From positions 4,836,001-4,900,000 of the forward strand of contig NZ_CP080521.1 of NCBI RefSeq assembly GCF_019468565.1: a DNA stretch of 64,000 nucleotides. The letters are read 5' to 3'. Of this stretch, positions 26,500-38,024 are shown in pieces. Position numbers and translations under genes: made by a program. The DNA is from Pseudonocardia sp. DSM 110487 (GTDB taxonomy: Bacteria; Actinomycetota; Actinomycetes; Mycobacteriales; Pseudonocardiaceae). The notes beneath the pieces were generated by a model, which was given only the letters and a program-made list of their open reading frames with translations, was not told the origin of the DNA and made no database searches. Numbering within the stretch: the first letter of the stretch is position 1; every line of letters starts with the position of its first letter.

Positions 26500-26597
26500 T
26501 CCCCCTCCCGGTACCACAGTGGACCGAGACCACTCGAACGGCTGATCGAGCGTCCCCCGCCAGGCGTTACGCCCCCCGCGGCGCGCGCATGGCGCCC

Positions 26598-26622
26598 GTG
26601 ATGGTGTCAGCAGCACCATCAC
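26598..26622. promoter_or_regulatory. Perfect 9-bp inverted repeat between bldD and pyrR
   Basis: GTGATGGTG and CACCATCAC are perfect complements separated by 7 nt (TCAGCAG), with a small TCAC-GCT-GTGA element touching the right end. It lies 160-184 bp before the pyrR start. It could be a dimeric regulator's operator or a transcript hairpin. Confidence 0.5.
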
Positions 26623-26741
26623 GCTGTGACGGGTGGGGTAGGTGTGGGTGTCGGCGGAGCGTACGGCCTGTGACATCCGCGATGTGCGGCGCGTGAACGG
26701 GGAGCTACGGACGTACCGCTGGTAGCGTCCGGGCGACCGGT

Positions 26742-26775
26742 TCCTTTAAGCCCGTCCGGTGAGGCGGGGAAGGAG
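26742..26775 (+). promoter_or_regulatory. PyrR-binding hairpin sequestering the pyrR ribosome-binding site
   Basis: TCCTT (26742-26746) pairs with AAGGA (26770-26774) and CCCG (26751-26754) with CGGG (26765-26768), enclosing the loop TCCGGTGAGG. The order CCTTTAA-stem-TCC(G)GnGAGG-stem-AAGG reproduces the PyrR-binding loop of Bacillus pyr leaders. The right strand of the lower stem is the AAGGAG ribosome-binding site, 6 nt before the GTG. This predicts translational repression by PyrR with UMP/UTP, as reported for mycobacteria, rather than attenuation. Confidence 0.8.
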
Positions 26776-26781
26776 ATTTCT

Positions 26782-27375
26782 GTGGCGGAGCACCGCCGCG
26801 GGGACCCGGCAGGCGCGAGCACTCCCGCACGGGAGCTGCTCGGCGCCGCCGATGTCGCCCGCACCATCGCGCGTATCGCGCACCAGATCATCGAGAAGAC
26901 GGCCACGGGGGCCGACGGCATGGCCGACGTCGTGCTGATGGGTATCCCCACGCGCGGCACCGTGCTCGCGAGGAGGCTCGCCGCGGCGATCGCCGAGTTC
27001 GAGGGCACGGACGTCCGCGTCGGCTCGGTGGACCCCACGCTGTACCGCGACGACCTGCGCCGCCGCCCGGCCAGGGCCCTCGAGGACACCGCGGTGCCCG
27101 ATGGCGGGCTCGACGACGCGCTCGTCGTGCTCGTCGACGACGTGCTGATGTCGGGCCGCACGGTCCGCGCCGCGCTCGACGCGCTGTCCGACCACGGCCG
27201 CCCGCGCGCCGTGCAGCTGGCCGTGCTCGTCGACCGAGGGCACCGCGAGCTGCCGATCCGGGCCGACTACGTCGGCAAGAACGTGCCCACCGCCCGCGAC
27301 GAGCAGGTGCTGGTGCTGTTCGAGGAGATCGACGGCGCGGATGCCGTCCGCCTGCGGAAGGCGGGTGAGCAGTGA
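26782..27375 (+). CDS. pyrR: Bifunctional pyr operon regulator / uracil phosphoribosyltransferase
   Basis: A 197-residue phosphoribosyltransferase-fold RNA-binding regulator. The PRPP loop is VVLVDDVLMSGRTVRAALDA; RGTVLARRLAAAI and LAVLVDRGHRELPIRADYVG are family motifs. It binds pyr mRNA in a uridine-nucleotide-dependent way. Its own leader carries a matching hairpin, so it probably autoregulates the whole operon. The GTG start follows AAGGAG; pyrB overlaps its stop by 4 nt. Confidence 0.96.
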   Translation: MAEHRRGDPAGASTPARELLGAADVARTIARIAHQIIEKTATGADGMADVVLMGIPTRGTVLARRLAAAIAEFEGTDVRVGSVDPTLYRDDLRRRPARALEDTAVPDGGLDDALVVLVDDVLMSGRTVRAALDALSDHGRPRAVQLAVLVDRGHRELPIRADYVGKNVPTARDEQVLVLFEEIDGADAVRLRKAGEQ

Positions 27376-28316
27376 AGCACCTGCTCTCGGTCACCGACCT
27401 CGACGCCGCCGCCGCGACCGGCCTTCTCGACACCGCCGACCGGCTCAAGCAGGCGCTGCTGGGCCGCGAGGTGCGCAAGCTGCCCACGCTGCGCGGCCGC
27501 ACCGTGATCACGATGTTCTACGAGAACTCCACCCGCACCCGCGTCTCCTTCGAGGTCGCCGGCAAGTGGATGAGCGCCGACACCGTGAACGTCAGCGCGT
27601 CCGGATCGTCGGTGGGCAAGGGCGAGTCGCTGCGCGACACCGCGCTCACGCTGTCGGCCGTCGGCGCCGACTGCGTGATCGTGCGCCACCCGGCCTCCGG
27701 CGCGGCGCACCGGCTCGCCGGCTGGATCGACCGCGACGCCGAGAAGACGGGCACGCACACCTCGATCGTCAACGCGGGCGACGGCACCCACGAGCACCCC
27801 ACACAGGCCCTGCTGGACGCGGCGACCCTGCGCGACCGGCTCGGCGGCATCGCCGGTCGGCGGATCGGGATCGTCGGCGACGTGCTGCACAGCCGGGTGG
27901 CGCGCTCCAACGTCTTCCTGCTGGCCACGCTGGGCGCCGAGGTGGTGCTGGTCGGCCCGCCGACGCTGCTGCCGGTGGGCGTCGAGCAGTGGCCGTGCCG
28001 CGTGAGCCCCGACCTGGACGCCGAGCTGCCTGCCCTCGACGCCGTGATGATGCTGCGCGTGCAGGCCGAGCGGATGCACGGAGCCTTCTTCCCGTCGGCA
28101 CGGGAGTACGCGATCGGCTACGGCCTGTCCGACGACCGGGCCCGGCTGCTGCCCGACCACGCCGTGGTCATGCACCCGGGACCGATGGTGCGTGGCATGG
28201 AGATCTCGCCCGCGGTGGCCGACAGCCCGGCCTCGACGATCCTGGCGCAGGTCTCCAACGGCGTGCACGTCCGGATGGCCGTCCTCTACCACCTTCTTGC
28301 GGGGGCACCCGAATGA
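27372..28316 (+). CDS. pyrB: Aspartate carbamoyltransferase catalytic subunit
   Basis: A 314-residue enzyme forming N-carbamoyl-aspartate. The carbamoyl phosphate site is FYENSTRTRVSFE, then HPTQALLDA; MHPGPMVRGMEI closes the active site near the C-terminus. No pyrI regulatory subunit is present, as in other Gram-positives. The GTG start overlaps the pyrR stop and its own stop overlaps the pyrC ATG. Confidence 0.97.
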   Translation: MKHLLSVTDLDAAAATGLLDTADRLKQALLGREVRKLPTLRGRTVITMFYENSTRTRVSFEVAGKWMSADTVNVSASGSSVGKGESLRDTALTLSAVGADCVIVRHPASGAAHRLAGWIDRDAEKTGTHTSIVNAGDGTHEHPTQALLDAATLRDRLGGIAGRRIGIVGDVLHSRVARSNVFLLATLGAEVVLVGPPTLLPVGVEQWPCRVSPDLDAELPALDAVMMLRVQAERMHGAFFPSAREYAIGYGLSDDRARLLPDHAVVMHPGPMVRGMEISPAVADSPASTILAQVSNGVHVRMAVLYHLLAGAPE

Positions 28317-29620
28317 TCGACCGCAGTGTGAAAGACCTGCTGATCACGAACGCGCGGCCCTACGGGGAGGACGCGGTCGACCTGCTCGTGCGCGACGGTG
28401 TCGTCACCGAGATCGGGAGTGGGCTGCGCGCGCCGGACGACGTGGAGGCACTCGACGCCGACGGCGCCGTGCTGCTGCCCGGCTTCGTCGACCTGCACAC
28501 CCACCTGCGGGAGCCGGGCGGCGAGGAGTCCGAGACGATCGAGACCGGCTCGCGCGCGGCCGCCCGCGGCGGCTACACCGCGGTCTTCGCGATGCCCAAC
28601 ACCGACCCCGTTGCCGACACCGCCGTCGTTGTGGAGCACGTGCGCCGCCGCGGCGAGGAGGTCGGGCTGGTCGACGTCCACCCGGTCGGTGCGGTCACCG
28701 TCGGGCTCGAGGGCGCCAAGATGGCCGAGCTCGGGACCATGGCGCGCTCGCGGGCGCGGGTGAGGATGTTCTCCGACGACGGCCGCTGCGTGCACGACCC
28801 GGTGCTCATGCGCAGGGCCCTCGAATACGCGTCGGCCCTCGACGTCGTGATCGCCCAGCACGCCGAGGACCACCGGCTCACCGTCGGCGCGCAGGCGCAC
28901 GAGGGCGTGGTGGCGTCGCGGCTCGGCCTGGCCGGCTGGCCGGCCACCGCCGAGGAGACGATCGTGGCCCGCGACTGCGCGCTGGCCCGGGAGGCGGGGG
29001 CGGCGCTGCACGTCTGCCACGTCTCGTCGGCGCGCACGATCGAGGTGCTGCGCGCGGCGAAGGCGCAGGGCGTGCGGGTGTCGGCCGAGGTCACGCCGCA
29101 CCACCTGCTGCTCACCGACGCGGCTCTGACGAGCTACGACCCGGTCAACAAGGTCAACCCGCCGCTGCGCACCGGCGAGGACACGAAGGCGATGCGCGCG
29201 GCGCTCGCGGAGGGTGTGATCGACGTGGTCGGCACCGACCACGCCCCGCACGCCGCGCAGTACAAGGACACCGAGTGGGCCGCCGCGAAGCCGGGGATGC
29301 TCGGCCTGGAGACGGCGCTGTCGGTGGTGGTGCACACGATGGTCGAGCCCGGCCTGCTGGACTGGCGTGGCGTGGCGCGGGTGCTCTCGGAGCGCCCCGC
29401 CGAGATCGTGGGCCTGCCCGACCAGGGCAGGCCGATCGCGGTCGGCGAGCCCGCGACGTTCGCGCTCGTCGACCCGGACGCGGTCTGGACGGTCCGCGGC
29501 GCCGCACTGGCGAGCAAGGCGTCCAACACCCCCTTCGAGGGGATGCGGCTGCCGGCCACGGTGGTGGCCACGGTGCTTCGGGGTCGAGTGACCTCACGGA
29601 ACGGGGAGGTGCAGGCGTGA
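28313..29620 (+). CDS. pyrC: Dihydroorotase
   Basis: A 435-residue class I amidohydrolase cyclising carbamoyl-aspartate to dihydroorotate. Metal-binding motifs: GFVDLHTHLREPG near the N-terminus (HxH), the HAEDH and HVCHVSS histidines, and VGTDHAPH (catalytic Asp). The ATG inside the pyrB stop quartet gives the family length. Overlap with carA by GTGA continues the coupling. Confidence 0.97.
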   Translation: MIDRSVKDLLITNARPYGEDAVDLLVRDGVVTEIGSGLRAPDDVEALDADGAVLLPGFVDLHTHLREPGGEESETIETGSRAAARGGYTAVFAMPNTDPVADTAVVVEHVRRRGEEVGLVDVHPVGAVTVGLEGAKMAELGTMARSRARVRMFSDDGRCVHDPVLMRRALEYASALDVVIAQHAEDHRLTVGAQAHEGVVASRLGLAGWPATAEETIVARDCALAREAGAALHVCHVSSARTIEVLRAAKAQGVRVSAEVTPHHLLLTDAALTSYDPVNKVNPPLRTGEDTKAMRAALAEGVIDVVGTDHAPHAAQYKDTEWAAAKPGMLGLETALSVVVHTMVEPGLLDWRGVARVLSERPAEIVGLPDQGRPIAVGEPATFALVDPDAVWTVRGAALASKASNTPFEGMRLPATVVATVLRGRVTSRNGEVQA

Positions 29621-30728
29621 CGGCGTTGCTGGTTCTCGAGGACGGGCGGATCTTCCGCGGCGAGGCGTACGGCGCCCGCGGCGAGGGGCTCGGCGAGGCG
29701 GTGTTCACCACCGGCATGACCGGCTACCAGGAGACGCTCACCGACCCGTCCTACCACCGCCAGATCGTGGTGCAGACCGCGCCGCAGATCGGCAACACCG
29801 GCTGGAACGACGAGGACGACGAGTCGCGCGGGATCCAGGTGGCCGGCTACGCGGTGCGCGACCCCGCCCGCATGCCCTCGAACTGGCGGTCCCGGCGCTC
29901 CCTCGAGGATGCGCTGCGCGAGCAGGGGATCGTCGGGATCGCCGGGATCGACACCCGGGCCGTGGTGCGCCACCTGCGCGAACGCGGCGCCATGCGTGCC
30001 GGTGTCTTCTCCGGGGACGCCATCGCCTCCGACGAGGAGCTCGTGTCGCGGGTCCTGGCCAGCCCGCCGATGGAGGGCGCCGACCTCTACGGCGCGGTCA
30101 CCACCCGCGAGCCGTACGTGGTGCCCGCCGACGGTGAGCGGCGGTTCCGCGTGGCCGCCCTCGACGTCGGGATCAAGTTCAACACTCCGCGCATGATGGC
30201 CGCACGCGGCATCGAGGTGCACGTGCTGCCCGCGGCGACGTCGATCGAGCAGATCGAGGAGCTGGCACCGGACGGGTTCTTCATCGCCAACGGCCCCGGC
30301 GACCCGGCCACCGCCGACGCGCCGGTCGAACTGACGCGCCAGGTGCTGGAGCGGCGGATCCCGACATTCGGGATCTGCTTCGGCAACCAGATCCTCGCCA
30401 GGGCGCTCGGGCGCGGCACCTACAAGCTGCGCTACGGCCACCGGGGCATCAACATCCCGGTGGTCGAGCACGCCACCGGCCGGGTCTCGATCACCTCGCA
30501 GAACCACGGGTTCGCCGTCGAGGGCGAGGCGGGGGAGCGGTTCGACACCGCCTTCGGCTCGGCGGAGATCACCCACACCTGCCCGAACGACGGCTGCGTC
30601 GAGGGTCTGCAGGCCCTGGACGTGCCGGCGTTCAGCGTGCAGTACCACCCGGAGGCCGCCGCGGGCCCGCACGACGCCGCGGACCTGTTCGACCGGTTCG
30701 TCGAGCTCATGGACGGGAGCAAGAGCTG

Positions 30729-30729
<1 letters not shown>
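29617..30729 (+). CDS. carA: Carbamoyl-phosphate synthase small subunit
   Basis: A 370-residue glutaminase subunit. The N-terminal CPSase domain contains TGMTGYQETLTDPSY; the class I amidotransferase domain has the nucleophile in FGICFGNQILARALG and the His-Glu pair in SVQYHPEAAAGPHDA. It supplies ammonia to CarB for both pyrimidines and arginine. GTG start overlapping pyrC; the stop shares one base with carB. Confidence 0.97.
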
Positions 30730-34012
<3,283 letters not shown>

Positions 34013-34016
<4 letters not shown>

Positions 34017-34834
34017 CTCCGTTCGGGGCGCGGCTGGCGGGCACCGTTGCCCGCCTCGGACCGCTCTGCGCTGGCATCGACCCGCATCCGGGCCTGCTCG
34101 CCTCGTGGGGGCTCACCGACGACGCCGACGGGCTGGCGCGGTTCGCCGACGCGTGCGTGGCGGCGTTCGCCGGGAACGTGGCCGTGGTGAAGCCGCAGTC
34201 GGCGTTCTTCGAGCGGCACGGCTCGCGCGGCGTCGCGGTGCTGGAGGAGCTCCTCTCCGCGTTCGCCGGCACGGCGACGCTCACGATCCTCGACGTCAAG
34301 CGCGGCGACATCGGCTCGACCATGGACGGCTACGCCGACGCCTACCTCGGGGTGGGGGCGCCGCTCGGGGCCGACGCCGTGACGCTGTCCCCGTACCTGG
34401 GGTTCGGGTCGCTGTCGTCGGCGCTCGACACGGCAGCGGACGCGGGGCGCGGGGCGTTCGTGCTGGCCAGGACGTCCAACCCGGAGGGCGCCGAGGTCCA
34501 GCTGGCGGAGTTCGGCGGGCGGGGCACGGCCCAGGCGATGGTGGACGGCGCCGCGGCCCGCAACGCGGGTCTCGCGCCGCTCGGCGACGTCGGGGTGGTG
34601 GTGGGCGCGACCCGCGAGCACGGCCTCGACCTGTCCACCCTGAACGGCCCGGTGCTGGCGCCGGGCCTCGGCGCCCAGGGCGCCGCCCCTGCTGACCTCG
34701 CGGCGATCTTCGCCGGGCTGCAGGGCCTCGTTCTGCCGGCGGCGTCGCGCTCGGTGCTGGCGGCTGGCCCGACGGTGGCGGCGCTTCGCGCCGCGGCGGA
34801 GTCGCTCCGCGACGAGCTCGCCGCGGTGGTGTAG
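34013..34834 (+). CDS. pyrF: Orotidine 5'-phosphate decarboxylase, type 2
   Basis: A 273-residue TIM-barrel enzyme making UMP. The long actinobacterial/mycobacterial type is shown by LCAGIDPHPGLLASWG, VKPQSAFFERHG and the catalytic Asp-Lys-Asp cluster in LDVKRGDIGSTMDGY; LAPGLGAQGA binds phosphate. GTG start inside the carB stop. It ends the operon: pyrD and pyrE are not in it, though a dihydroorotate-dehydrogenase-like gene lies about 14 kb downstream. A large hairpin follows directly. Confidence 0.96.
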
Positions 34835-34836
34835 CC

Positions 34837-34906
34837 ACTTCACACACCCAGCAGGGGCTTCACACAGGGCCCGCCTTGTGCGAAGTACATGCTGGGTGTG
34901 TGAAGT
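34837..34906. terminator. Large inverted repeat after the pyr operon
   Basis: A perfect 17-nt inverted repeat (ACTTCACACACCCAGCA and its complement) starts 3 nt after the pyrF stop codon, with a 36-nt interior. The interior contains a second, imperfect pair (CTTCACACAGG / CCTTGTGCGAAG), so the motif is nested and the CTTCACACA word occurs twice. It is a strong terminator or mRNA-stabilising structure; the nested design also looks like a mobile palindromic repeat. Confidence 0.6.
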
Positions 34907-35341
34907 CGTCCGATCGGCCCGGGTTCCGGGCTGCGTGCGGTGTGTGCAGCGCCGGTGGGCGGATCACTCGGCTCGCCGACGTGTCCGTCGGCAGCGGGCG
35001 TGCGCAGCTCGGCGCGCGCGGACTACTGATCGTCGCGAGCGTTCTCCGCTCACCCGGACGGCGGATCCGCGCCGCCGGCCCGCCCGCCGGGGTCCGCGCC
35101 GAGGGAGCGCGCAGGCGACGGTCGGTCCGGTGCGCCGAGCGGGCGGGTCGAATCCCCGTTCGGGCGCATTCGCGTGGTATCACCCGGACGGGTGGGCCCG
35201 GTGGGAGAACCGGCAGGTGGACCCCCGTTTCCCTTTCCCGGCCGGGCGTGAGTACGTTCGGTGGGAGCCGCGGGTCGAGCCCGCGACGGTGGTGAGGATG
35301 CGCCTGATTTGCAGGCCGCACGGAGAAAGACGGAGGAGACC
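34907..35341. other. Intergenic region upstream of mihF
   Basis: About 435 bp between the pyr hairpin and mihF. No protein-coding frame with credible features was found. The region is GC-rich with several short palindromes (GCCGCCGGC-type) and presumably holds the mihF promoter, but no clear -35/-10 pair stands out. Confidence 0.5.
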
Positions 35342-35656
35342 GTGGCCCTTCCCCAGCTGACCGAGGAACAGCGTGCTGCCGCCCTGGAGAAGGCGGCTGC
35401 GGCGCGCCGGGCCCGGGCCGAGCTGAAGGACCGGCTCAAGCGCGGCGGGACGACCATCGGGGAGGTCCTGAAGCAGTCGGATACCGACGAGGTGCTGGGC
35501 AAGATGAAGGTCTCGGCCCTGCTGGAGGCGATGCCGGGTGTCGGCAAGGTCCGGGCGGCTCAGATCATGGAGCGGCTGGAGATCGCCCCGTCGCGCCGGT
35601 TGCGTGGGCTGGGCGACCGGCAGCGCAAGGCGCTGCTGGCCGACTTCGAGTCCTGA
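35342..35656 (+). CDS. mihF: Actinobacterial integration host factor (mIHF/sIHF)
   Basis: A 104-residue nucleoid-associated protein. A long basic N-terminal helix (AALEKAAAARRARAELKDRL) precedes a helix-two-turn-helix DNA-binding core (LLEAMPGVGKVRAAQIMERL, then GLGDRQRKALLADF). It binds and bends DNA and affects development and antibiotic production in Streptomyces and is essential in mycobacteria. Start GTG (ALPQLTEEQR) with GGAGGAG upstream; the longer frame has no family similarity. Adjacent gmk-rpoZ is the standard context. Confidence 0.96.
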   Translation: MALPQLTEEQRAAALEKAAAARRARAELKDRLKRGGTTIGEVLKQSDTDEVLGKMKVSALLEAMPGVGKVRAAQIMERLEIAPSRRLRGLGDRQRKALLADFES

Positions 35657-35694
35657 GACCGGTCTCTCGATCCGGCTCTGAGAGACTGAGCACC

Positions 35695-36309
35695 GTGTCG
35701 GAAGGCGTGCGGAGGGGACGGCTGGTGGTGCTTGCCGGCCCCTCCGGCGTCGGCAAGTCCAGCGTGGTCGACGCGCTGCGTGGCAGGCTGCCGGAGTTGT
35801 TCTTCAGTGTGTCGGCCACCACGCGCGACCCGCGTCCTGGCGAGGTCGACGGCGTGCACTACCGCTTCGTCGGCCCCTCCGGTTTCGACGAGCTCATCGC
35901 GCGCGGTGAGCTCCTGGAGTGGGCCGAGATCCACGGCGGGTTGCAGCGTTCCGGCACCCCCCGGGAGCCGGTGGAGCAGGCGCTCGCGGCCGGGAGGCCG
36001 GTGCTCGTCGAGGTCGACCTCGCTGGTGCCCGCAACATCAAGGCGGTGCTGCCGGAGGCCGTCACGGTGTTCCTGGCGCCGCCGTCGCTCGCCGAGCTGG
36101 AGCGGCGCCTGCGCGGGCGCGGCACCGAGTCGGAGACCCAGTTCCGGCGCCGCCTGCAGACGGCCCGAGAGGAGCTCGCGGCCTGCGACGAGTTCGACGT
36201 CGTGATCGTCAACGCCGAGCTGCAGGACGTCGTTTCCCGGTTGGTAGACTTGCTGGTCGGTGCGGGTCCTCCCGCCGTACGCCCGTTCCCCCAGGAGTCT
36301 TCTTCGTGA
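35695..36309 (+). CDS. gmk: Guanylate kinase
   Basis: A 204-residue kinase converting GMP to GDP. The P-loop is LAGPSGVGKSS, and the GMP-binding region includes SATTRDPRPGEVDGVHY and an Arg-rich lid (RRLRGRGTESETQFRRRL). A Pro/Ser-rich tail overlaps the rpoZ start by GTGA. GTG start. GMP/GDP handling next to rpoZ, whose product senses ppGpp in other bacteria, is a conserved pairing. Confidence 0.96.
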   Translation: MSEGVRRGRLVVLAGPSGVGKSSVVDALRGRLPELFFSVSATTRDPRPGEVDGVHYRFVGPSGFDELIARGELLEWAEIHGGLQRSGTPREPVEQALAAGRPVLVEVDLAGARNIKAVLPEAVTVFLAPPSLAELERRLRGRGTESETQFRRRLQTAREELAACDEFDVVIVNAELQDVVSRLVDLLVGAGPPAVRPFPQESSS

Positions 36310-36587
36310 GCATGCCGCTGACCGGTGTTGTCGCTGGTTCCACGCCCGAGGGCATCACCAACCCGCCCATCGACGATCTGCTGAGCCAGGTCAGCTCCAA
36401 GTACGCGCTGGTGATCTACGCCGCCAAGCGCGCCCGCCAGATCAACGACTACTACTCCCAGCTCGGCGAGGGCCTGCTGGAGTACGTCGGCCCGCTCGTC
36501 GAGCCGGGTCCGCGCGAGAAGCCGCTGTCGATCGCGATGCGCGAGATCCAGGCAGGCTTGCTCGAGCACACCGAGGGCGAGCAGTAG
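36306..36587 (+). CDS. rpoZ: RNA polymerase omega subunit
   Basis: A 93-residue assembly subunit of RNA polymerase. PIDDLLSQVSSKYALVIYAA and KRARQINDYYSQL are the omega signature, and EKPLSIAMREIQAGLLE closes it. GTG is preferred over an ATG two codons later because AGGAG lies 9 nt upstream of the GTG but 15 nt from the ATG; it also makes the 4-nt overlap with gmk. Confidence 0.96.
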   Translation: MSMPLTGVVAGSTPEGITNPPIDDLLSQVSSKYALVIYAAKRARQINDYYSQLGEGLLEYVGPLVEPGPREKPLSIAMREIQAGLLEHTEGEQ

Positions 36588-36589
36588 CC

Positions 36590-37819
36590 GTGCCGCCGCC
36601 CCGGGTCCTGCTCGGGGTGGCCGGCGGCATCGCGGCCTACAAGAGCGCGGAGCTGCTCCGCCGGCTCACCGAGACCGGCCACTCCGTGCGGGTCCTTCCC
36701 ACGCCGTCGGCGCTGGAGTTCGTCGGCACCGCCACCTTCGAGGCGCTGTCCGGTCAGCCGGTGCACACCGGCATCTTCGCCGACGTCCCCGAGGTGTTGC
36801 ACGTCCGGCTCGGCCAGGAGGCCGACCTCGTCGTCGTCGCGCCGGCCACCGCCGACCTGATGGCGCGCGCCGCCGCCGGCCGCGCCGACGACCTGCTCAC
36901 CGCGTCGCTGCTCACCGCGCGATGTCCGGTGCTGTTCGCGCCGGCCATGCACACCGAGATGTGGGAGCACCCGGCCACACGCGCCAACGTGGAGCTGCTG
37001 CGCTCCCGCGGCGTGGTGGTCATGGAACCCGCGTCCGGCCGGCTGACCGGCGCCGACACCGGCCCCGGGCGGCTACCCGACCCGGCCGAGATCGCCGAGC
37101 TCGCCCGGCTGTTGCTGGAACGCGGCGACGCGCTGCCGCGGGATCTCGCCGGCCGCCGAGTCGTCGTGTCGGCCGGCGGCACGCGGGAGGCCCTCGATCC
37201 GGTGCGCTACCTCGGCAACCGCTCGTCGGGCCGGCAGGGCTACGCGCTGGCGCGGGTGGCGGCGCAGCGCGGCGCCCACGTCACGCTCGTCGCCGCGCAC
37301 ACCGCCGATCTGGGTGACCCGGCCGCGGTCGAGGTGGTGCGGGTCGGCCCGGCGTCGGAGCTGCGCGAGGCGATGCACGCGGCGGCAAAGGGCGCCGACG
37401 CCGTCGTGATGGCGGCCGCGGTGGCCGACTTCCGGCCCGATTCGCTGGCCGCACACAAGATCAAGAAAGACGGTTCGGAGCCGCCTCCGCTGCGCCTCGC
37501 GCTGAACCCGGACATCCTCGTCGAGCTGGTCGCCGCGCGCGAAGCCGGACAGGTGATCGTGGGGTTCGCCGCCGAGACGGGCGACGACACCGGCGACCCG
37601 TTGCACCACGGCCGAGGGAAGCTCGCCCGCAAGGGCTGCGACCTGCTCGTCGTCAACGCGGTCGGCGACGGGCGGGCGTTCGAGGTGCCCGACAACGCCG
37701 GCTGGCTCCTGGGGGCCGACGGCTCCGAGCAGGAGCTGGAGAACGGCTCGAAGGCGTTACTGGCGTCCCACGTCTGGGACGCGGTGGCGGCCCGGCTGGA
37801 GGCTCGGCCGCACCCTTAG
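36590..37819 (+). CDS. coaBC: Bifunctional phosphopantothenoylcysteine decarboxylase / synthetase
   Basis: A 409-residue fused CoA-pathway enzyme. The CoaC half (about 1-180) has GVAGGIAAYKSAELLRRL, the VLHVRLGQEADL His and PAMHTEMWEHPAT, where the usual Asn of PxMNxxMW is His, as I recall from other actinobacteria. The CoaB half has VSAGGTREALDPVRYLGNRS and AAAVADFRP plus the HKIKK lysines. It starts 2 nt after rpoZ. A large palindromic repeat begins at its stop codon. Confidence 0.95.
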   Translation: MPPPRVLLGVAGGIAAYKSAELLRRLTETGHSVRVLPTPSALEFVGTATFEALSGQPVHTGIFADVPEVLHVRLGQEADLVVVAPATADLMARAAAGRADDLLTASLLTARCPVLFAPAMHTEMWEHPATRANVELLRSRGVVVMEPASGRLTGADTGPGRLPDPAEIAELARLLLERGDALPRDLAGRRVVVSAGGTREALDPVRYLGNRSSGRQGYALARVAAQRGAHVTLVAAHTADLGDPAAVEVVRVGPASELREAMHAAAKGADAVVMAAAVADFRPDSLAAHKIKKDGSEPPPLRLALNPDILVELVAAREAGQVIVGFAAETGDDTGDPLHHGRGKLARKGCDLLVVNAVGDGRAFEVPDNAGWLLGADGSEQELENGSKALLASHVWDAVAARLEARPHP

Positions 37820-37931
37820 GTCGAGCAGCGCCGGCCCGCCAGGGCCGGCGCGTATCGAGACCACAGCCATGACTGCGTCGGTGGGGGTGGCCTCGATACG
37901 GGCCGGCGCTGGGCGCCGGCCCTACTCGACC
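37819..37931. repeat. REP-like composite palindrome after coaBC
   Basis: Two arms of about 40 bp (37819-37859 and 37892-37931), near-perfect inverted complements running from GGTCGAG to GTATCGAG, are separated by about 32 bp. Each arm contains its own GCCGGC hairpin (GCCGGCCC/GGGCCGGC; GGGCCGGCGC/GGCGCCGGCCC). The GGTCGAG...TATCGAG...CTCGATA...CTCGACC layout resembles abundant intergenic palindromes of actinobacterial genomes. It lies between convergent genes and may also terminate transcription. Confidence 0.8.
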
Positions 37932-38024
37932 ACCGGATAGGGATGTGAAACCCGCGGGGCGGGCGCGGCTGCGGGTCCGGGGGCACCCGGCGCAGCCCGC
38001 CCCGCGGAGTACGGGGCCCTCGCC

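Larger units (their letters stand above)
26308..26781. other. Divergent bldD / pyrR control region
   Basis: A 474-bp region without a gene. From bldD outward it contains a promoter candidate for bldD, a CGACAA/TTGTCG inverted repeat, a perfect 9-7-9 inverted repeat and the PyrR-binding hairpin just before pyrR. Each is listed separately. No other structured RNA was recognised. Confidence 0.7.

Noticed and set aside
35130..35180. GGGTCGAATCCCC resembling a tRNA T-loop
   Set aside because: No acceptor, D or anticodon stems can be built around it at the required spacing.
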